Source: Candidatus Melainabacteria bacterium
GTDB lineage: Bacteria; Cyanobacteriota; Vampirovibrionia; 2-02-FULL-35-15
DNA length: 64,000 nt
Direction of reading: 5' to 3'
NCBI GenBank assembly: GCA_016201905.1
Contig: JACQBQ010000035.1
Location: 1 to 64,000 of the forward strand
The position numbers and the translations under genes were made by a program. Shown in pieces: positions 11,938 through 22,716 of this stretch; the stretch's first letter is position 1; each line of letters starts with the position of its first letter. A model generated the notes under the pieces. The model made no database searches. It saw only the letters and a list, made by a program, of their open reading frames with translations, and had not been told where the DNA came from.

Positions 11938-13107
11938 CTAAGCTAAGTTTTTTATGTTATTAATGTCTTTGTCTCCGCGTCCGGATAAGTTAACCACAAT
12001 TACCTCATTCTTTTTTGTTTTTGGCATTAAATATTTTAGGTAAGCAATTGCATGTGCTGATTCTAAGGCTGGAATGATGCCTTCAAGCCTCGATAAAAGG
12101 TGAAAGGCAGAGATAGCTTCTTTGTCAGAAACAGTTTTATATTCAACAATTTTTTTGTCTTTTAGGTAAGCATGTTGTGGGCCAACTCCTGGATAGTCTA
12201 ATCCTGCTGATATGCTGTGAGCTTCTTGAACTAAGCCATTTTTGTCTTGTAATAAGTAGCTAAATGAACCATGTAGGATCCCAGGCTTGCCTTTTGTAAG
12301 TGTAGCTGCGTGATGTCCATTTTTAACAGAAGTGCCACCAGCCTCTATACCAATCAGGTGTGGCCTTGCATGCAAAGCCCTTACTTTGCTATTAATAAAA
12401 GGATAAAAAATCCCAATAGAGTTTGAGCCACCTCCAACACAAGCGATTATATAATCCGGATCTTTTTTAAGCTGTTTTTTTAATTCAATTCCAATTACAG
12501 ATTGGAAATAACTTACGATGGCAGGATATGGATGTGGACCGACAGTAGAACCAATAATATAATGTGTGTTTTTAATATTTGTAATCCAATCTCTGATAGC
12601 TTCACTAGTGGCATCTTTTAGTGTCTTGGAGCCGCTTTCAACAGGAATGACTTTTGCTCCTAGTAATTCCATTCTAAAAACATTAGGCTCTTGTCTTTTC
12701 ATATCAGTTTTTCCCATGTAAATCTGGCACTCAAGACCAAGTAATGCACAAACAGTTGCTGTGGCTACACCATGTTGACCTGCACCTGTTTCAGCAATGA
12801 TTCTTTTTTTACCAAGTCTCTTAGCAAGAAGGGCTTGCCCAATACAATTATTTATCTTATGCGCACCAGTGTGGCATAAATCCTCTCTCTTTAAAAATAT
12901 TCTCCCTTTTTCGTAATGTTCTGTAAGTCTTTTTGCAAAATAAAGTGAGGTAGGCCTGCCAGCATAAGTTTTTAAAAGTAAATCCAACTCATCTTTAAAA
13001 CCCTTATCATTAGTGTATTTGTTGAATGCTCTTTCTAATTCTTCAAGAGCAGGCATAATTGTTTCTGGAACAAATGTGCCGCCATATTTGCCGAAATAAC
13101 CTTTCAT
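11938..13107 (-). CDS. trpB: tryptophan synthase beta chain
   Basis: [18 protein letters not shown] site, [24 protein letters not shown]. Confidence 0.98.
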   Translation of the reverse strand: MKGYFGKYGGTFVPETIMPALEELERAFNKYTNDKGFKDELDLLLKTYAGRPTSLYFAKRLTEHYEKGRIFLKREDLCHTGAHKINNCIGQALLAKRLGKKRIIAETGAGQHGVATATVCALLGLECQIYMGKTDMKRQEPNVFRMELLGAKVIPVESGSKTLKDATSEAIRDWITNIKNTHYIIGSTVGPHPYPAIVSYFQSVIGIELKKQLKKDPDYIIACVGGGSNSIGIFYPFINSKVRALHARPHLIGIEAGGTSVKNGHHAATLTKGKPGILHGSFSYLLQDKNGLVQEAHSISAGLDYPGVGPQHAYLKDKKIVEYKTVSDKEAISAFHLLSRLEGIIPALESAHAIAYLKYLMPKTKKNEVIVVNLSGRGDKDINNIKNLA

Positions 13108-13133
13108 AACAATGATAATGTTAACATAAAATA

Positions 13134-14267
13134 ATGCCCAAACGAATCCTCGTAGCTCCTAATGCTTTCAAACATTCGCTTAGTGCAATAGAAGTTGCAA
13201 ATATAGTTAAAGCTACCTTGTCTTCAATGAATTCAAGTTTAGAAATAGAAGTTGCTCCAATAGCTGACGGTGGAGATGGAACTATTGATGTATTAAATTA
13301 TTATTTTAAAAAATCAAAGTTTGTAGAGTGTAATGTTTGTGATCCGTTAATGAGGAAAATTAAGTCTAAATGGTTGTTCTTGGATAAAGAGGCAGCAGTC
13401 ATAGAACTTGCTCAAGCTTCTGGGCTTGCACTACTTGCTGAGAATGAACTAAATCCTATGTGGGCAAATACATATGGTACAGGTGAATTAATCCTTTCAG
13501 CATTAGATAAAAGTTGTAAGAAAATAGTTGTTACTCTTGGTGGTAGTGCAACTGTTGATGCGGGAATGGGCATTGTAGAAGCTTTTGGCGGGAAAATCTT
13601 AGATAAGAAAAAAAATATTATAAAATCAGGAGGTGGATTTTTAAGTTCAATAGATAAGATTGATTTAAGCTCTATCGATAAACGGTTAAAAAATTGTAAA
13701 TTGGATTTGCTATGTGATGTGAAAATACCGCTTACTGGTGAAAAAGGAACTGTGCAAAAATTTTCTGCTCAAAAAGGTGCTACAGAAGGAGAAAGAATTG
13801 TACTTGAAAATGGAATGAAACACTTGGCAAAAATCATAAAAGAATACATCCATAATGACTTTGAGTTTGAACCAATGGTTGGAGCAGCTGGTGGAGTTGC
13901 ATTTTCTTTAAAAGCACTTTTAGGTGCTGAATTGTTTTCTGGTTTTACTTATCTGTCTAATTTAGTTAAATTTGAAGAAAAAATAAAAAATTCAGACATA
14001 GTAATAACTGGTGAAGGTTGCTTAGACAAGCAAACCTTAATGGGAAAAGCAGTTTATGAATTAGCAAAGCTAGCAAAAAAATATGAAAAGAAGGTTATTG
14101 TACTGTGTGGAGATTATGATAAGGACATTGAATGGACTACATATAACATGGATTTTGTTATCCCTATAAAATCTGATGAGCTGTCTCTTTCTGAGTCAAT
14201 AAAAAATACCCGGCAATTAATTGAAAAAGCTGTAAAAAATGACTTTAAATTGTTTATAAATTATTAA
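13134..14267 (+). CDS. glycerate kinase (GlxK/GarK family)
   Basis: [40 protein letters not shown]. Confidence 0.95.
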   Translation: MPKRILVAPNAFKHSLSAIEVANIVKATLSSMNSSLEIEVAPIADGGDGTIDVLNYYFKKSKFVECNVCDPLMRKIKSKWLFLDKEAAVIELAQASGLALLAENELNPMWANTYGTGELILSALDKSCKKIVVTLGGSATVDAGMGIVEAFGGKILDKKKNIIKSGGGFLSSIDKIDLSSIDKRLKNCKLDLLCDVKIPLTGEKGTVQKFSAQKGATEGERIVLENGMKHLAKIIKEYIHNDFEFEPMVGAAGGVAFSLKALLGAELFSGFTYLSNLVKFEEKIKNSDIVITGEGCLDKQTLMGKAVYELAKLAKKYEKKVIVLCGDYDKDIEWTTYNMDFVIPIKSDELSLSESIKNTRQLIEKAVKNDFKLFINY

Positions 14268-14355
14268 AATCACTTATTTGGTAAATATTTAACTTGAAAT
14301 AAAAAAACACTTACTTTAGAATAAATAACAACAATTTAAAGGGATAAAATATAAA

Positions 14356-14676
14356 ATGAACGTTAAAGCTAGATTAGAAAGAGCAGCTGAAAATAAACAA
14401 TGGGTAAAGGTTTATTTTCATGATGCCAGTGGCCTAGTAGGTAAGGTAGTTAGAGTTGGACAGGATTATGTAGAACTTGAAAGTTATGGTTATGACGATT
14501 CGCCGTACAGTAGAAATTTCGCAAAGAATCTAATACCGCTCAATTTTATAAAAATGTTTACTGTGGAATCATCGAACTTTGCTGAAGCAGAAAGAAAACG
14601 GCTGGAATATTTAAGTCAATTAGATCAAACAACACCAGAAGTTGTTGCTGAAGCAGAAAATAAAATAAATAAATAA
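14356..14676 (+). CDS. small hypothetical protein, possibly with a small beta-barrel (Sm-like) N-terminus
   Basis: ORF only; VKVYFHDASGLVGKVVRVGQDYVELES pattern. Confidence 0.6.
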   Translation: MNVKARLERAAENKQWVKVYFHDASGLVGKVVRVGQDYVELESYGYDDSPYSRNFAKNLIPLNFIKMFTVESSNFAEAERKRLEYLSQLDQTTPEVVAEAENKINK

Positions 14677-14697
14677 TTTAATTAATTTCACGGGTTT

Positions 14698-15708
14698 TTA
14701 TTTAAAACTTAACTCACCTGCATAGTGACATGCAACTAACTGTTCGTCATGATGAATAAGTAGTGGAATATCATTTGTGCATTTTTCTTTAACAATAGGA
14801 CACCTGGTTCTAAAAACACAGCCGCTTGGAGGATTTGATGGATCTGGAATATCTCCACTTAAAATTGTTTTCTTTTTTCCGTTTTTTGAATCTGTTTTTT
14901 GCCATCCTTCAAAATCTATAGTAGGTGCAGAGCTAAGTAACCCTATGGTATAAGGATGCTTTGGACTTTTTATAATGTTTTCTTTTGAACTAATTTCCAC
15001 GATATGACCTAAATACATTACAGCAATCTGGGTTGCAATGTAACTTATTGCCTGGAGATTATGTGAGATAAATAAATAAGTAAGATTTAATTTTTTTTGT
15101 AGGTCTAAAAGTAGATTTAATATTTGAGCTTGAATTGAAACATCTAAGGCGCTGATAGGTTCATCTAGAACTAAAAATTCAGGATTTAACGATAATGCTC
15201 GAGCAATTGCTACTCTTTGTCTTTGCCCGCCTGAAAGTTCATGGGGGTATTTATTTCCAAGCAATGATTCAAGTCCTACAAGGCTTAGGAGTTCATTTAC
15301 TCTGTCCTTAATTTGATTTTTATCTTTTAGTACTTTATGGACAAGGATAGGTTCACAGACAATGTCATAAATTTTCATTCTTGGATTTAAGCTTGAGTAA
15401 GGGTTTTGAAAAATTATTTGGAGCTTTTGTCTTAATGCCCTTACTCTATGGCTTGACATAGAAAAAACATTTTCTCCTTTATATAAAACCTCACCACAAG
15501 TGGGTTCTATGAGCCTTAGCATGAGCTTTCCTAAAGTAGACTTACCACAGCCTGATTCACCTACTATTCCTATTATTTTGCCTTTTTGAATTTCTAAGCT
15601 TACGTTATTTAATGCTTTAACATATCCTGTTGTTCTAGACCAGAAACCTCTTTGAATTGGGAAATGTTTAGTTAAGCCTTTGACTTGAATTAGAAGTTCT
15701 TTATCCAT
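14698..15708 (-). CDS. oligo/dipeptide ABC transporter ATP-binding protein (OppF/DppF-like)
   Basis: Walker A GESGCGKST, LSGGQRQRVAIARAL, Opp C-terminal GCVFRTRCP..C.. Confidence 0.95.
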   Translation of the reverse strand: MDKELLIQVKGLTKHFPIQRGFWSRTTGYVKALNNVSLEIQKGKIIGIVGESGCGKSTLGKLMLRLIEPTCGEVLYKGENVFSMSSHRVRALRQKLQIIFQNPYSSLNPRMKIYDIVCEPILVHKVLKDKNQIKDRVNELLSLVGLESLLGNKYPHELSGGQRQRVAIARALSLNPEFLVLDEPISALDVSIQAQILNLLLDLQKKLNLTYLFISHNLQAISYIATQIAVMYLGHIVEISSKENIIKSPKHPYTIGLLSSAPTIDFEGWQKTDSKNGKKKTILSGDIPDPSNPPSGCVFRTRCPIVKEKCTNDIPLLIHHDEQLVACHYAGELSFK

Positions 15709-15717
15709 TGGAAGCTT

Positions 15718-16266
15718 TCAAGGTTTGGAAAATCCTGCCCCTACATTATTTTGAATTTCTATAGAGTCTTTTTTGTCAATTTCAGAGAGATATACTTTTA
15801 CGATTTGATTAGGACTCGTCGGAATATTTTTCCCTACAAAGTCAGCACTTATGGGCAGTTTTCTGTGTCCTCTGTCTGCTAACACAAGCAGCTTTACTGA
15901 AGCTGGTCTTCCAAAATCTTTAATAGCATCTAAAGCTGCTCTAGCAGTTCTGCCTTCATATAAAACATCATCAATTAATAATACATTTTTATCATCTATA
16001 TTTGGGACCTTGCTGGACTTGCTTGGCTTTAGCGATTTTCTATGGTCTAAATCATCTCTGTATAGTGTTACATCAAGGTATCCATAGGACACTGATATTT
16101 TTTCAATCTCACAGATAATATCCTGTAATCTTTTTGCTAAAAATTCTCCCCTTGTGACAATTCCAATAATTACCAAGTTGCTTAAGTCAACATAATTTTC
16201 TATAACCTCATGTGCTAATCTTCTTAAGGTTTTAGTTACTTCATTGCTGTCTAGTATTACATTCAT
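15718..16266 (-). CDS. pyrR: bifunctional pyr operon regulator/uracil phosphoribosyltransferase PyrR
   Basis: GIVTRGEFLAKRL; PRPP loop VLLIDDVLYEGRTARAALDA; LADRGHRKLPI. Confidence 0.93.
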   Translation of the reverse strand: MNVILDSNEVTKTLRRLAHEVIENYVDLSNLVIIGIVTRGEFLAKRLQDIICEIEKISVSYGYLDVTLYRDDLDHRKSLKPSKSSKVPNIDDKNVLLIDDVLYEGRTARAALDAIKDFGRPASVKLLVLADRGHRKLPISADFVGKNIPTSPNQIVKVYLSEIDKKDSIEIQNNVGAGFSKP

Positions 16267-16277
16267 TTTTTTTATAT

Positions 16278-16298
16278 AGCTCCAGACAAGCTGGAGCT
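16278..16298. repeat. perfect hairpin repeat AGCTCCAG-ACAAG-CTGGAGCT
   Basis: Same 19-nt core recurs at 29691-29709. Confidence 0.8.
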
Positions 16299-16412
16299 TC
16301 TTTCTGCTACTTTCTACCCTTGGATCGCATTTACCGAATAAATCGGGTAAATGCTTTTCTTGTTAATCGTCATTTATATTCCTTGGTGATCTAAAATGAT
16401 ATAAACATTATT

Positions 16413-18224
16413 ATGATAGCAAGTAATTTAGCAGAACTATTTAAAAATCAAGCTAGTAAAAACAGTAATAGAATTGCTGTTGAATACAGGTTAAGACGCA
16501 ATGAGTCTTTTAAAACTATTTCTTGGGAATATTTTAATACTGTTGTAAAAGAAGTTGCTTATGGCTTGATTGAACTTGGTTTGCATAAAGGACAAAAAAT
16601 TGCAATTTTATCAGATACCAGGTATGAGTGGGCTGTTTGTGATTTGGCAGCTTTAAGTTGTGGAGGAGTGGTCGTTCCTATATATCCTACACTTCCAAAT
16701 GAAGCTGTAGCTTATATTCTGAATAATTCAGAGTGTCAGATAGTAATTGTAGAAGATAAAGGGCAACTTCAAAAAATTAGATCTCAATGGAGTGCTTTCC
16801 CTCAAATTAAATATGCTGTGGTGATTGAAGATCTTGGAGATATACCAGAACATGATGACAAAATTATAAGCCTGCGCAAACTAAGAGATAAAGGCATGCT
16901 TAATTTTTCAAAAGATCCTTACTTGATAGATAAGCATATTGATGATGTTTGTATTGATGATGTTGCTACTATTATTTATACTTCAGGTACAACAGGTCAG
17001 CCAAAAGGGGTAATGCTTACTCATAAAAATATCTTAAGTGTTATAAGTGTTTTGTCTAAAATGTTGCCGATAAAATCTACAGATAAATTTCTTTCTTTTT
17101 TGCCTTTGTCACATGTTTTTGAAAGGGTTGGAGGTCTTTATTATGCAATATCCACTCAAACCACAATTTCTTACTGCAAAAGCATTGATCAAATAGGGCC
17201 TTCTCTTAAAGATTCTGGAGCAACAATAATGCTGGTTGTACCAAGGATATTGGAAAAAATTCACAGTAAGATTAATTCTCAATTAAAAACTTCATCTGGG
17301 CTTAAGAAAGCAGTGTTCAATTGGGCTTATGCTGTCGGCGAAAGAATTGTAAGCAAGAAAAACAATGGGAAGCTTATTTCGCCTTTTGATCTTGTTTTAG
17401 CTTATATTGCAGACAAGCTTGTATTTTCTTCCATTAGAAAAAAGCTTGCACCAAGGCTAACCTGTTTTGTTTCGGGAGGAGCACCTTTGTTAAAAGAAAT
17501 AGGAGAGTTCTTTTATATAATTGGCATACCTGTTCTAGAGGGGTATGGGTTAACTGAAACATCTGCACCAGCTACTGCTAACACTTTAAAAGAGCTTAAG
17601 ATTGGTACTGTTGGAAAACCATTGCCAAATGTTCAGGTCAAAATTGCTGATGATGGAGAAATATTAATCAAAGGACCCAATGTTTTTCTTGGATATTATA
17701 AAAATCAGGAAGCTACAAATGAAGCTCTCTCTGATGGCTGGTTTAGTACCGGAGATATTGGAGAATTTGATAAAGATGGCTTTCTGAAAATTACTGACAG
17801 AAAGAAAGATATAATTGTAAATTCAGCAGGAAAAAAAATACCACCACAAAATTTAGAAAATGCATTGAAGACTTCTCCCTACATAAGCAATGTGGTGGTT
17901 ATAGGTGATAAGAGAAAGTATCTGTGTGCTTTAGTAACACTTGATCATGTTTCAATAAGTTCTTATGCAAAAGAGCATAAATTATCTAATGCTGATGATT
18001 TCCCTCGCTTAATTAAAGAACCCCAAATTGTAAATCTTATTGAAGAAGAAATTAAGTTAAAAACAGCAAATTGTGCTGACTATGAACAGATAAGGAAATT
18101 TACTATATTGCCGGATGATTTTACGATTAAATCAGGGGAAATTACGCCGACATTAAAAGTTAAAAGAAAATATGTTCAAGAAAAGTACAAACGTTTAATT
18201 GATCTGATGTATCCACCAGAATAA
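16413..18224 (+). CDS. AMP-forming long-chain acyl-CoA synthetase
   Basis: IIYTSGTTGQPKGVMLTH, GYGLTETSAP, GWFSTGDIG..ITDRKKDIIV. Confidence 0.96.
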   Translation: MIASNLAELFKNQASKNSNRIAVEYRLRRNESFKTISWEYFNTVVKEVAYGLIELGLHKGQKIAILSDTRYEWAVCDLAALSCGGVVVPIYPTLPNEAVAYILNNSECQIVIVEDKGQLQKIRSQWSAFPQIKYAVVIEDLGDIPEHDDKIISLRKLRDKGMLNFSKDPYLIDKHIDDVCIDDVATIIYTSGTTGQPKGVMLTHKNILSVISVLSKMLPIKSTDKFLSFLPLSHVFERVGGLYYAISTQTTISYCKSIDQIGPSLKDSGATIMLVVPRILEKIHSKINSQLKTSSGLKKAVFNWAYAVGERIVSKKNNGKLISPFDLVLAYIADKLVFSSIRKKLAPRLTCFVSGGAPLLKEIGEFFYIIGIPVLEGYGLTETSAPATANTLKELKIGTVGKPLPNVQVKIADDGEILIKGPNVFLGYYKNQEATNEALSDGWFSTGDIGEFDKDGFLKITDRKKDIIVNSAGKKIPPQNLENALKTSPYISNVVVIGDKRKYLCALVTLDHVSISSYAKEHKLSNADDFPRLIKEPQIVNLIEEEIKLKTANCADYEQIRKFTILPDDFTIKSGEITPTLKVKRKYVQEKYKRLIDLMYPPE

Positions 18225-18240
18225 AAAGCAAGATAAAAAT

Positions 18241-19644
18241 ATGCAAGGAAGTAAAGAAAATCATAAATATAAACTAAAGTTTTTTATGAGGACAACCTTT
18301 TGCTTTTTATCTGCCTTTTTAATTTTTCTATACTTTTCTGCTCCTTGTTTTTCTGCTTCTTTGACTGATAATTATCCTCAAATTGCAAAGATTGAGAAAA
18401 TATTATTTGGCAAGGCTTTTCCTGATTTGAAATTATCTGACAGGCTTACACAGATAGAAAAAGACCTTTTTACTAAGAGTTATCCTGTGGATTCACTGGA
18501 TAAAAGAACCGAGCGGGTAAAAGGGGCAGTGCTTGGCAATTCTGAAAAAAGTGATAATAATTATGAAGGTGATATAGATGACTCAAATGATATAAGCGAT
18601 GATAAGCCAAATCAAAAATTAACAAACTTTGCAAATGCTGTCTCTGATAATACTCAGGCTAAAGAGGTTGATCCTTCACAGTTTTTAGAATTGCTTGTTC
18701 AGAATATAAATGAAGAAAGAAGTTTTAAAGGACTTCTGCCTGTTCAGAAAGACTTAATTGCCAAAAAGGTTTCAGATGAACATTCTCATGATGTGCTTCA
18801 AAAAGGATACCTCTCATATTTTAATTTAAAACAACAAACCCCTGACGAAAGATATACTCTGGCAGGTGGTACTGGTGCAACAGTTGAAATAATTAAAGGT
18901 TTTCAGGTAGATGATAAGAAAATCAAACTCACAGATCTTTTAGCCAGGCAGCTTATACAGGCAATTGTTGTTAATCCAGATGACTTGCAAGTAATTTATA
19001 ATCCTTACATTACACATGTGGGATGTGGATTTGTACTAAGCAGTGATAAAAAGAAGTTTGTTGCAGTCATTGAATTTGTTACTAAGGGCGGGGAGTTTGA
19101 GCCACTAAAACCTGTATTGAATTTTGGTGAAAAAGTTAGCATATCAGGAAGAGTTGATCGTCCATATAAATTTAAGGCAGTTTCTATTGCTTACTTTAAT
19201 GAGCCTGGAAGTAAAGAGATTGAATATGCTGCTGGTAATTTTGATAATGAAAGTTTAAAACCATATTTCCCGCCTCAGGATTATATTGCATATGCAGATA
19301 ATGCTAAAAGTAACTTTGCCAAAATAATTAAAGGGCTTGGTGTTATTGGTGCAATAGGTGCAGCTCCATTTACAGGTGGTGCAACTGCTTTGCTTGCTCC
19401 TCCTCTTCTCTCTTCAATTCAAAATGGTCCACCAAAAGAAATACCTTTAAAAGGAGGCATTAAAGTCAATTCAAAAGGTGAGGTCTCTGGGAAAATTGAT
19501 TTAAATTATGAGGGTAAAAGCGGGCTTTATTTTATTAATATCCTTGCTGAACTGCCCGGGGTAAATTTCCCTATTGTGATAAGCAGAAGGACAGTAAGGG
19601 TAAATAGTCCGCTCCAACCAATTGCTGATAGTACAATGTTGTGA
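18241..19644 (+). CDS. secreted protein with putative CAP/SCP-like domain
   Basis: N-terminal signal-like segment; NINEERSFKGLLPVQ..SDEHSHDVLQKGYLSYFN..GGTGATVEII resembles a CAP domain. Confidence 0.6.
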   Translation: MQGSKENHKYKLKFFMRTTFCFLSAFLIFLYFSAPCFSASLTDNYPQIAKIEKILFGKAFPDLKLSDRLTQIEKDLFTKSYPVDSLDKRTERVKGAVLGNSEKSDNNYEGDIDDSNDISDDKPNQKLTNFANAVSDNTQAKEVDPSQFLELLVQNINEERSFKGLLPVQKDLIAKKVSDEHSHDVLQKGYLSYFNLKQQTPDERYTLAGGTGATVEIIKGFQVDDKKIKLTDLLARQLIQAIVVNPDDLQVIYNPYITHVGCGFVLSSDKKKFVAVIEFVTKGGEFEPLKPVLNFGEKVSISGRVDRPYKFKAVSIAYFNEPGSKEIEYAAGNFDNESLKPYFPPQDYIAYADNAKSNFAKIIKGLGVIGAIGAAPFTGGATALLAPPLLSSIQNGPPKEIPLKGGIKVNSKGEVSGKIDLNYEGKSGLYFINILAELPGVNFPIVISRRTVRVNSPLQPIADSTML

Positions 19645-19654
19645 GGAGAGAGAT

Positions 19655-20791
19655 TTGACATACGACGATTATATAAACTCTACACCAGCTGAATACTACA
19701 TGCAAGAATGTTTTGAACTTGCTAAAGGTGCTCTTGGCAGAACTTCACCTAACCCTGTTGTAGGTGCTATTGTTTTGGATAAAAATGGAATCCCTGCTGG
19801 AAGAGGCTATCATAAAAAAGCTGGTTTTGAGCATGCTGAGGTCATTGCTATAAAAGAAGCTGGTGAGTTAGCGCGTGGTGGTACATTAATCGTTAACTTA
19901 GAACCATGTACTCATACAGGTAAAACACCACCTTGTACAGATTTGATAATTAAAAGCCAGATTAAAGAAGTAATTTTTTGTAACCATGATCCTAATCCTT
20001 TGGTAAACAAAAAAGGAGAAAAAATACTTTTGGATAACAACATAAAAGTTATTTCTAAAGTTCTGGAGTTTGAAGGATTTGAAGCTAACAAGTTTTTTTT
20101 TAAATGGATAAAAACAAAATTACCATGGATTGCTCTAAAGCAAGCTCAGACACTTGATGGGAAGATAGCTCTAAGAAATAAAAACAGTAAATGGATTTCA
20201 GGTGAACTGGCTAGAAAAGAAGTTCATAAATTACGCAATGAATATGATGCTGTTTTAGTTGGTGCAAATACTGTTGAAACTGATAATCCAAAGCTTACTG
20301 TTAGAGATGTGGAAGATATAAAAAATGCTAGAAATCCTTTAAGAATTATTCTTGATCCGGACCTCATTACAAAACCTGATGCCAATGTTTATAGTAAATC
20401 TGTACCTGTCATATTAGTTACTAAGTCCAGCCATTCTGAAGATAAAATATCGAACTACTTAAAATACAATGAAAGCATAACTGTTATCAAACTTCCTGAA
20501 AATGAAAATAAAAAAATTGATTTAAAACAACTTTTCTCTGAATTAGGTAAGAAAGAAATTTTAAGTGTTTTAATTGAAGCTGGTCCAGTACTTGGTGGTG
20601 ACTTAATCTTAAATAAATTAATTGATGAGTATATTTTGTTTGTTTCGCCAAAAGTATTTGGCGATAATGATGCAATATCAAGCTTGAAGATTCGGCCACT
20701 TGAAAGTATTGATAAGTCTTATAACTTTAAGATATTTAAACATAAAACAATCGGTAATGACCTTATGCTTTCCCTTAGACCGTTTATTTAA
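19655..20791 (+). CDS. ribD: bifunctional diaminohydroxyphosphoribosylaminopyrimidine deaminase/reductase
   Basis: HAEVIAIKEAG..LEPCTHTGKTPPCTD plus reductase domain; TTG start with GGAG upstream preferred over the called ATG at 19622. Confidence 0.95.
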   Translation: MTYDDYINSTPAEYYMQECFELAKGALGRTSPNPVVGAIVLDKNGIPAGRGYHKKAGFEHAEVIAIKEAGELARGGTLIVNLEPCTHTGKTPPCTDLIIKSQIKEVIFCNHDPNPLVNKKGEKILLDNNIKVISKVLEFEGFEANKFFFKWIKTKLPWIALKQAQTLDGKIALRNKNSKWISGELARKEVHKLRNEYDAVLVGANTVETDNPKLTVRDVEDIKNARNPLRIILDPDLITKPDANVYSKSVPVILVTKSSHSEDKISNYLKYNESITVIKLPENENKKIDLKQLFSELGKKEILSVLIEAGPVLGGDLILNKLIDEYILFVSPKVFGDNDAISSLKIRPLESIDKSYNFKIFKHKTIGNDLMLSLRPFI

Positions 20792-20989
20792 AACTAAGTA
20801 AATATCTTGTTAATTATGTTTAACTCTTTTGAGGCTATGGCAGTATGTTAGGAACAATGTTTATTTTCAATTGTCTTGTGGTAAACATTACATATTCCTA
20901 TCTAATTGAAAAAATAATTTAAGTCATAGGTTATTATACTGAATAAGGCGCTGTTTCTGGTTAATTTGGCAAACAATGGAGAAGAGCTA

Positions 20990-21643
20990 ATGTCCGTAAA
21001 AAACAATTTAGTTTTAGCGATAGTAATTATTTTTTGTGGTCAGTTTTTTGTTGTAGATAAAGTTTTTGCACAGGCAGCAAAACAAAGAGATGCTTCTGTC
21101 GTTTCAGTAAGTGAGCTTAAAGATCTTCAAGGCGATGAATGGGCATATGGTGCAGTCCAACAGCTTGTAGAAAAGTATGATGTTTTGGAGGGATATCCTG
21201 ATGGTACTTATAAAGGGAAGAAACCTTCTACTAGGTTTGAGTTAGCAGCTGCAGTATATGACTTGGCTACATATTTTAGCGATGAAATTGCATTAGACAG
21301 AGATGATTTGGCTAAATTAGCAAAATTATTGGATGAATTTTCTGGTGAAATAAAAACCCTTCAAGGTAAAGTAGATGCTTTAGAAACAAAAGTAAGTGGC
21401 TTAGATACTAAAGTAACTGGTTTAGAGACAAAAACTACTACTTTAGAAGGGCAATTAGTAGAGCATAAAACATTGCTTGATGAGCATGAAAAAAGGCTTG
21501 CATATGCAGAACGAAGAAAAGGCTTTATTCTGGAAAGACTTATTAAAGGTTTAGTAGTAGATGCTAGAGACTTATCCAGGGGTGTATTTGCTGCAGTTAC
21601 TGCACCATTTAATAAAAAAATTAGCGATGCAATTTCAAAATAA
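20990..21643 (+). CDS. secreted protein with one SLH domain and a coiled coil
   Basis: Signal peptide; DEWAYGAVQQLVEKYDVLEGYPDGTYKGKKPSTRFELAAAVYD; heptad-like LETKVSGLDTKVTGLETK; GGAG RBS before ATG at 20990. Confidence 0.85.
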   Translation: MSVKNNLVLAIVIIFCGQFFVVDKVFAQAAKQRDASVVSVSELKDLQGDEWAYGAVQQLVEKYDVLEGYPDGTYKGKKPSTRFELAAAVYDLATYFSDEIALDRDDLAKLAKLLDEFSGEIKTLQGKVDALETKVSGLDTKVTGLETKTTTLEGQLVEHKTLLDEHEKRLAYAERRKGFILERLIKGLVVDARDLSRGVFAAVTAPFNKKISDAISK

Positions 21644-21711
21644 CAAAGATTTAGGGTGAGTACTGCAAGGCATCCCTATACTTAAGCATTAGCGCGTGGC
21701 ATAAATTTACT

Positions 21712-22464
21712 ATGCTTAAACACACAATAATTCAAATTACAGATACGCACTTGTTTGGTGATAAAAACAGAAAAATAAATGGTGCAAATTCATATTCAAA
21801 TCTAAAAAAGGTTTTAAGTCATGTAGCTTTAAGTGAGAAGCCAGATTTAATTGTAGTTACTGGCGATCTTTCTCAGGATTGTACATTTGAGTCTTACCAA
21901 CACATGGCAAATGTTTTAAACTGTACAGGCATTAAATATTATTTGCTTCCAGGAAATCATGATGATGTAGATGTGATAAATAAAGTGTTTGATTTTAACT
22001 GGGTAAAGGATAAAGTTGACTATAGTTGTGATTTTAATAATTGGTTTATCAGTGTTGTTGATACTTCGGTTTATCCTGAAGTTGGTGGACAGCTGTCTGA
22101 TGAACAAATTAAAAAGCTCGAAAATAATTTAGTTAAAAATAAAAACAAATCCACTCTGGTCTTTATGCATCATCATCCCATTTTTGTAAATAGCGATTGG
22201 CTGGATGAAATGATTTTAAAAGATGCAGATAAATTCAATAAAGTAATTCAAGCAAATTCACAGGTTAAGGCTGTTTTGTTCGGGCATATACACCAGGTTT
22301 TTGAAAAAACTATAAATAGCACGTTTTATGGAAGTACACCGGCCTGTTGTTATCAGGTTCAGCCAAATACAAAAACATTTACAATTGAAAAATTAACTCC
22401 CGGATATAGAGTCATTGAACTTAATAATGATGGCTTTTGCTCTAAAGTTGTTTGGGTAGAGTAA
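21712..22464 (+). CDS. metallophosphoesterase, CpdA-like
   Basis: ITDTHLFG, VTGDLSQD, LPGNHDD, MHHHPIF, FGHIHQ. Confidence 0.93.
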   Translation: MLKHTIIQITDTHLFGDKNRKINGANSYSNLKKVLSHVALSEKPDLIVVTGDLSQDCTFESYQHMANVLNCTGIKYYLLPGNHDDVDVINKVFDFNWVKDKVDYSCDFNNWFISVVDTSVYPEVGGQLSDEQIKKLENNLVKNKNKSTLVFMHHHPIFVNSDWLDEMILKDADKFNKVIQANSQVKAVLFGHIHQVFEKTINSTFYGSTPACCYQVQPNTKTFTIEKLTPGYRVIELNNDGFCSKVVWVE

Positions 22465-22485
22465 GAAAATTTTGTGTATTGTTTT

Positions 22486-22713
22486 TTAGTGTTTGAGAAA
22501 AGCAGAAAACATCTTTTCTAAAAGGTTACTATTATTTTGCTTATTTTCTTTGTGCTCATGCCCGGCTGACATAACTTCTCCGCAGTGATGGCAACTGCCA
22601 CAGATAAACTTTGATTCAATTAATGTTTGACACCTTGGACACTTCTGCTCTATAAAGCTTTCATCCAGCTTGTTTCCACAGGTAGGGCAGCTAATTATTT
22701 GACACTCGCTCAT
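22486..22713 (-). CDS. small Cys-rich zinc-ribbon-like protein directly downstream of feoB
   Basis: CPTCG, CPRC, CGSCHHCG; 3 nt from the feoB stop. Confidence 0.8.
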   Translation of the reverse strand: MSECQIISCPTCGNKLDESFIEQKCPRCQTLIESKFICGSCHHCGEVMSAGHEHKENKQNNSNLLEKMFSAFLKH

Positions 22714-22716
22714 GAT

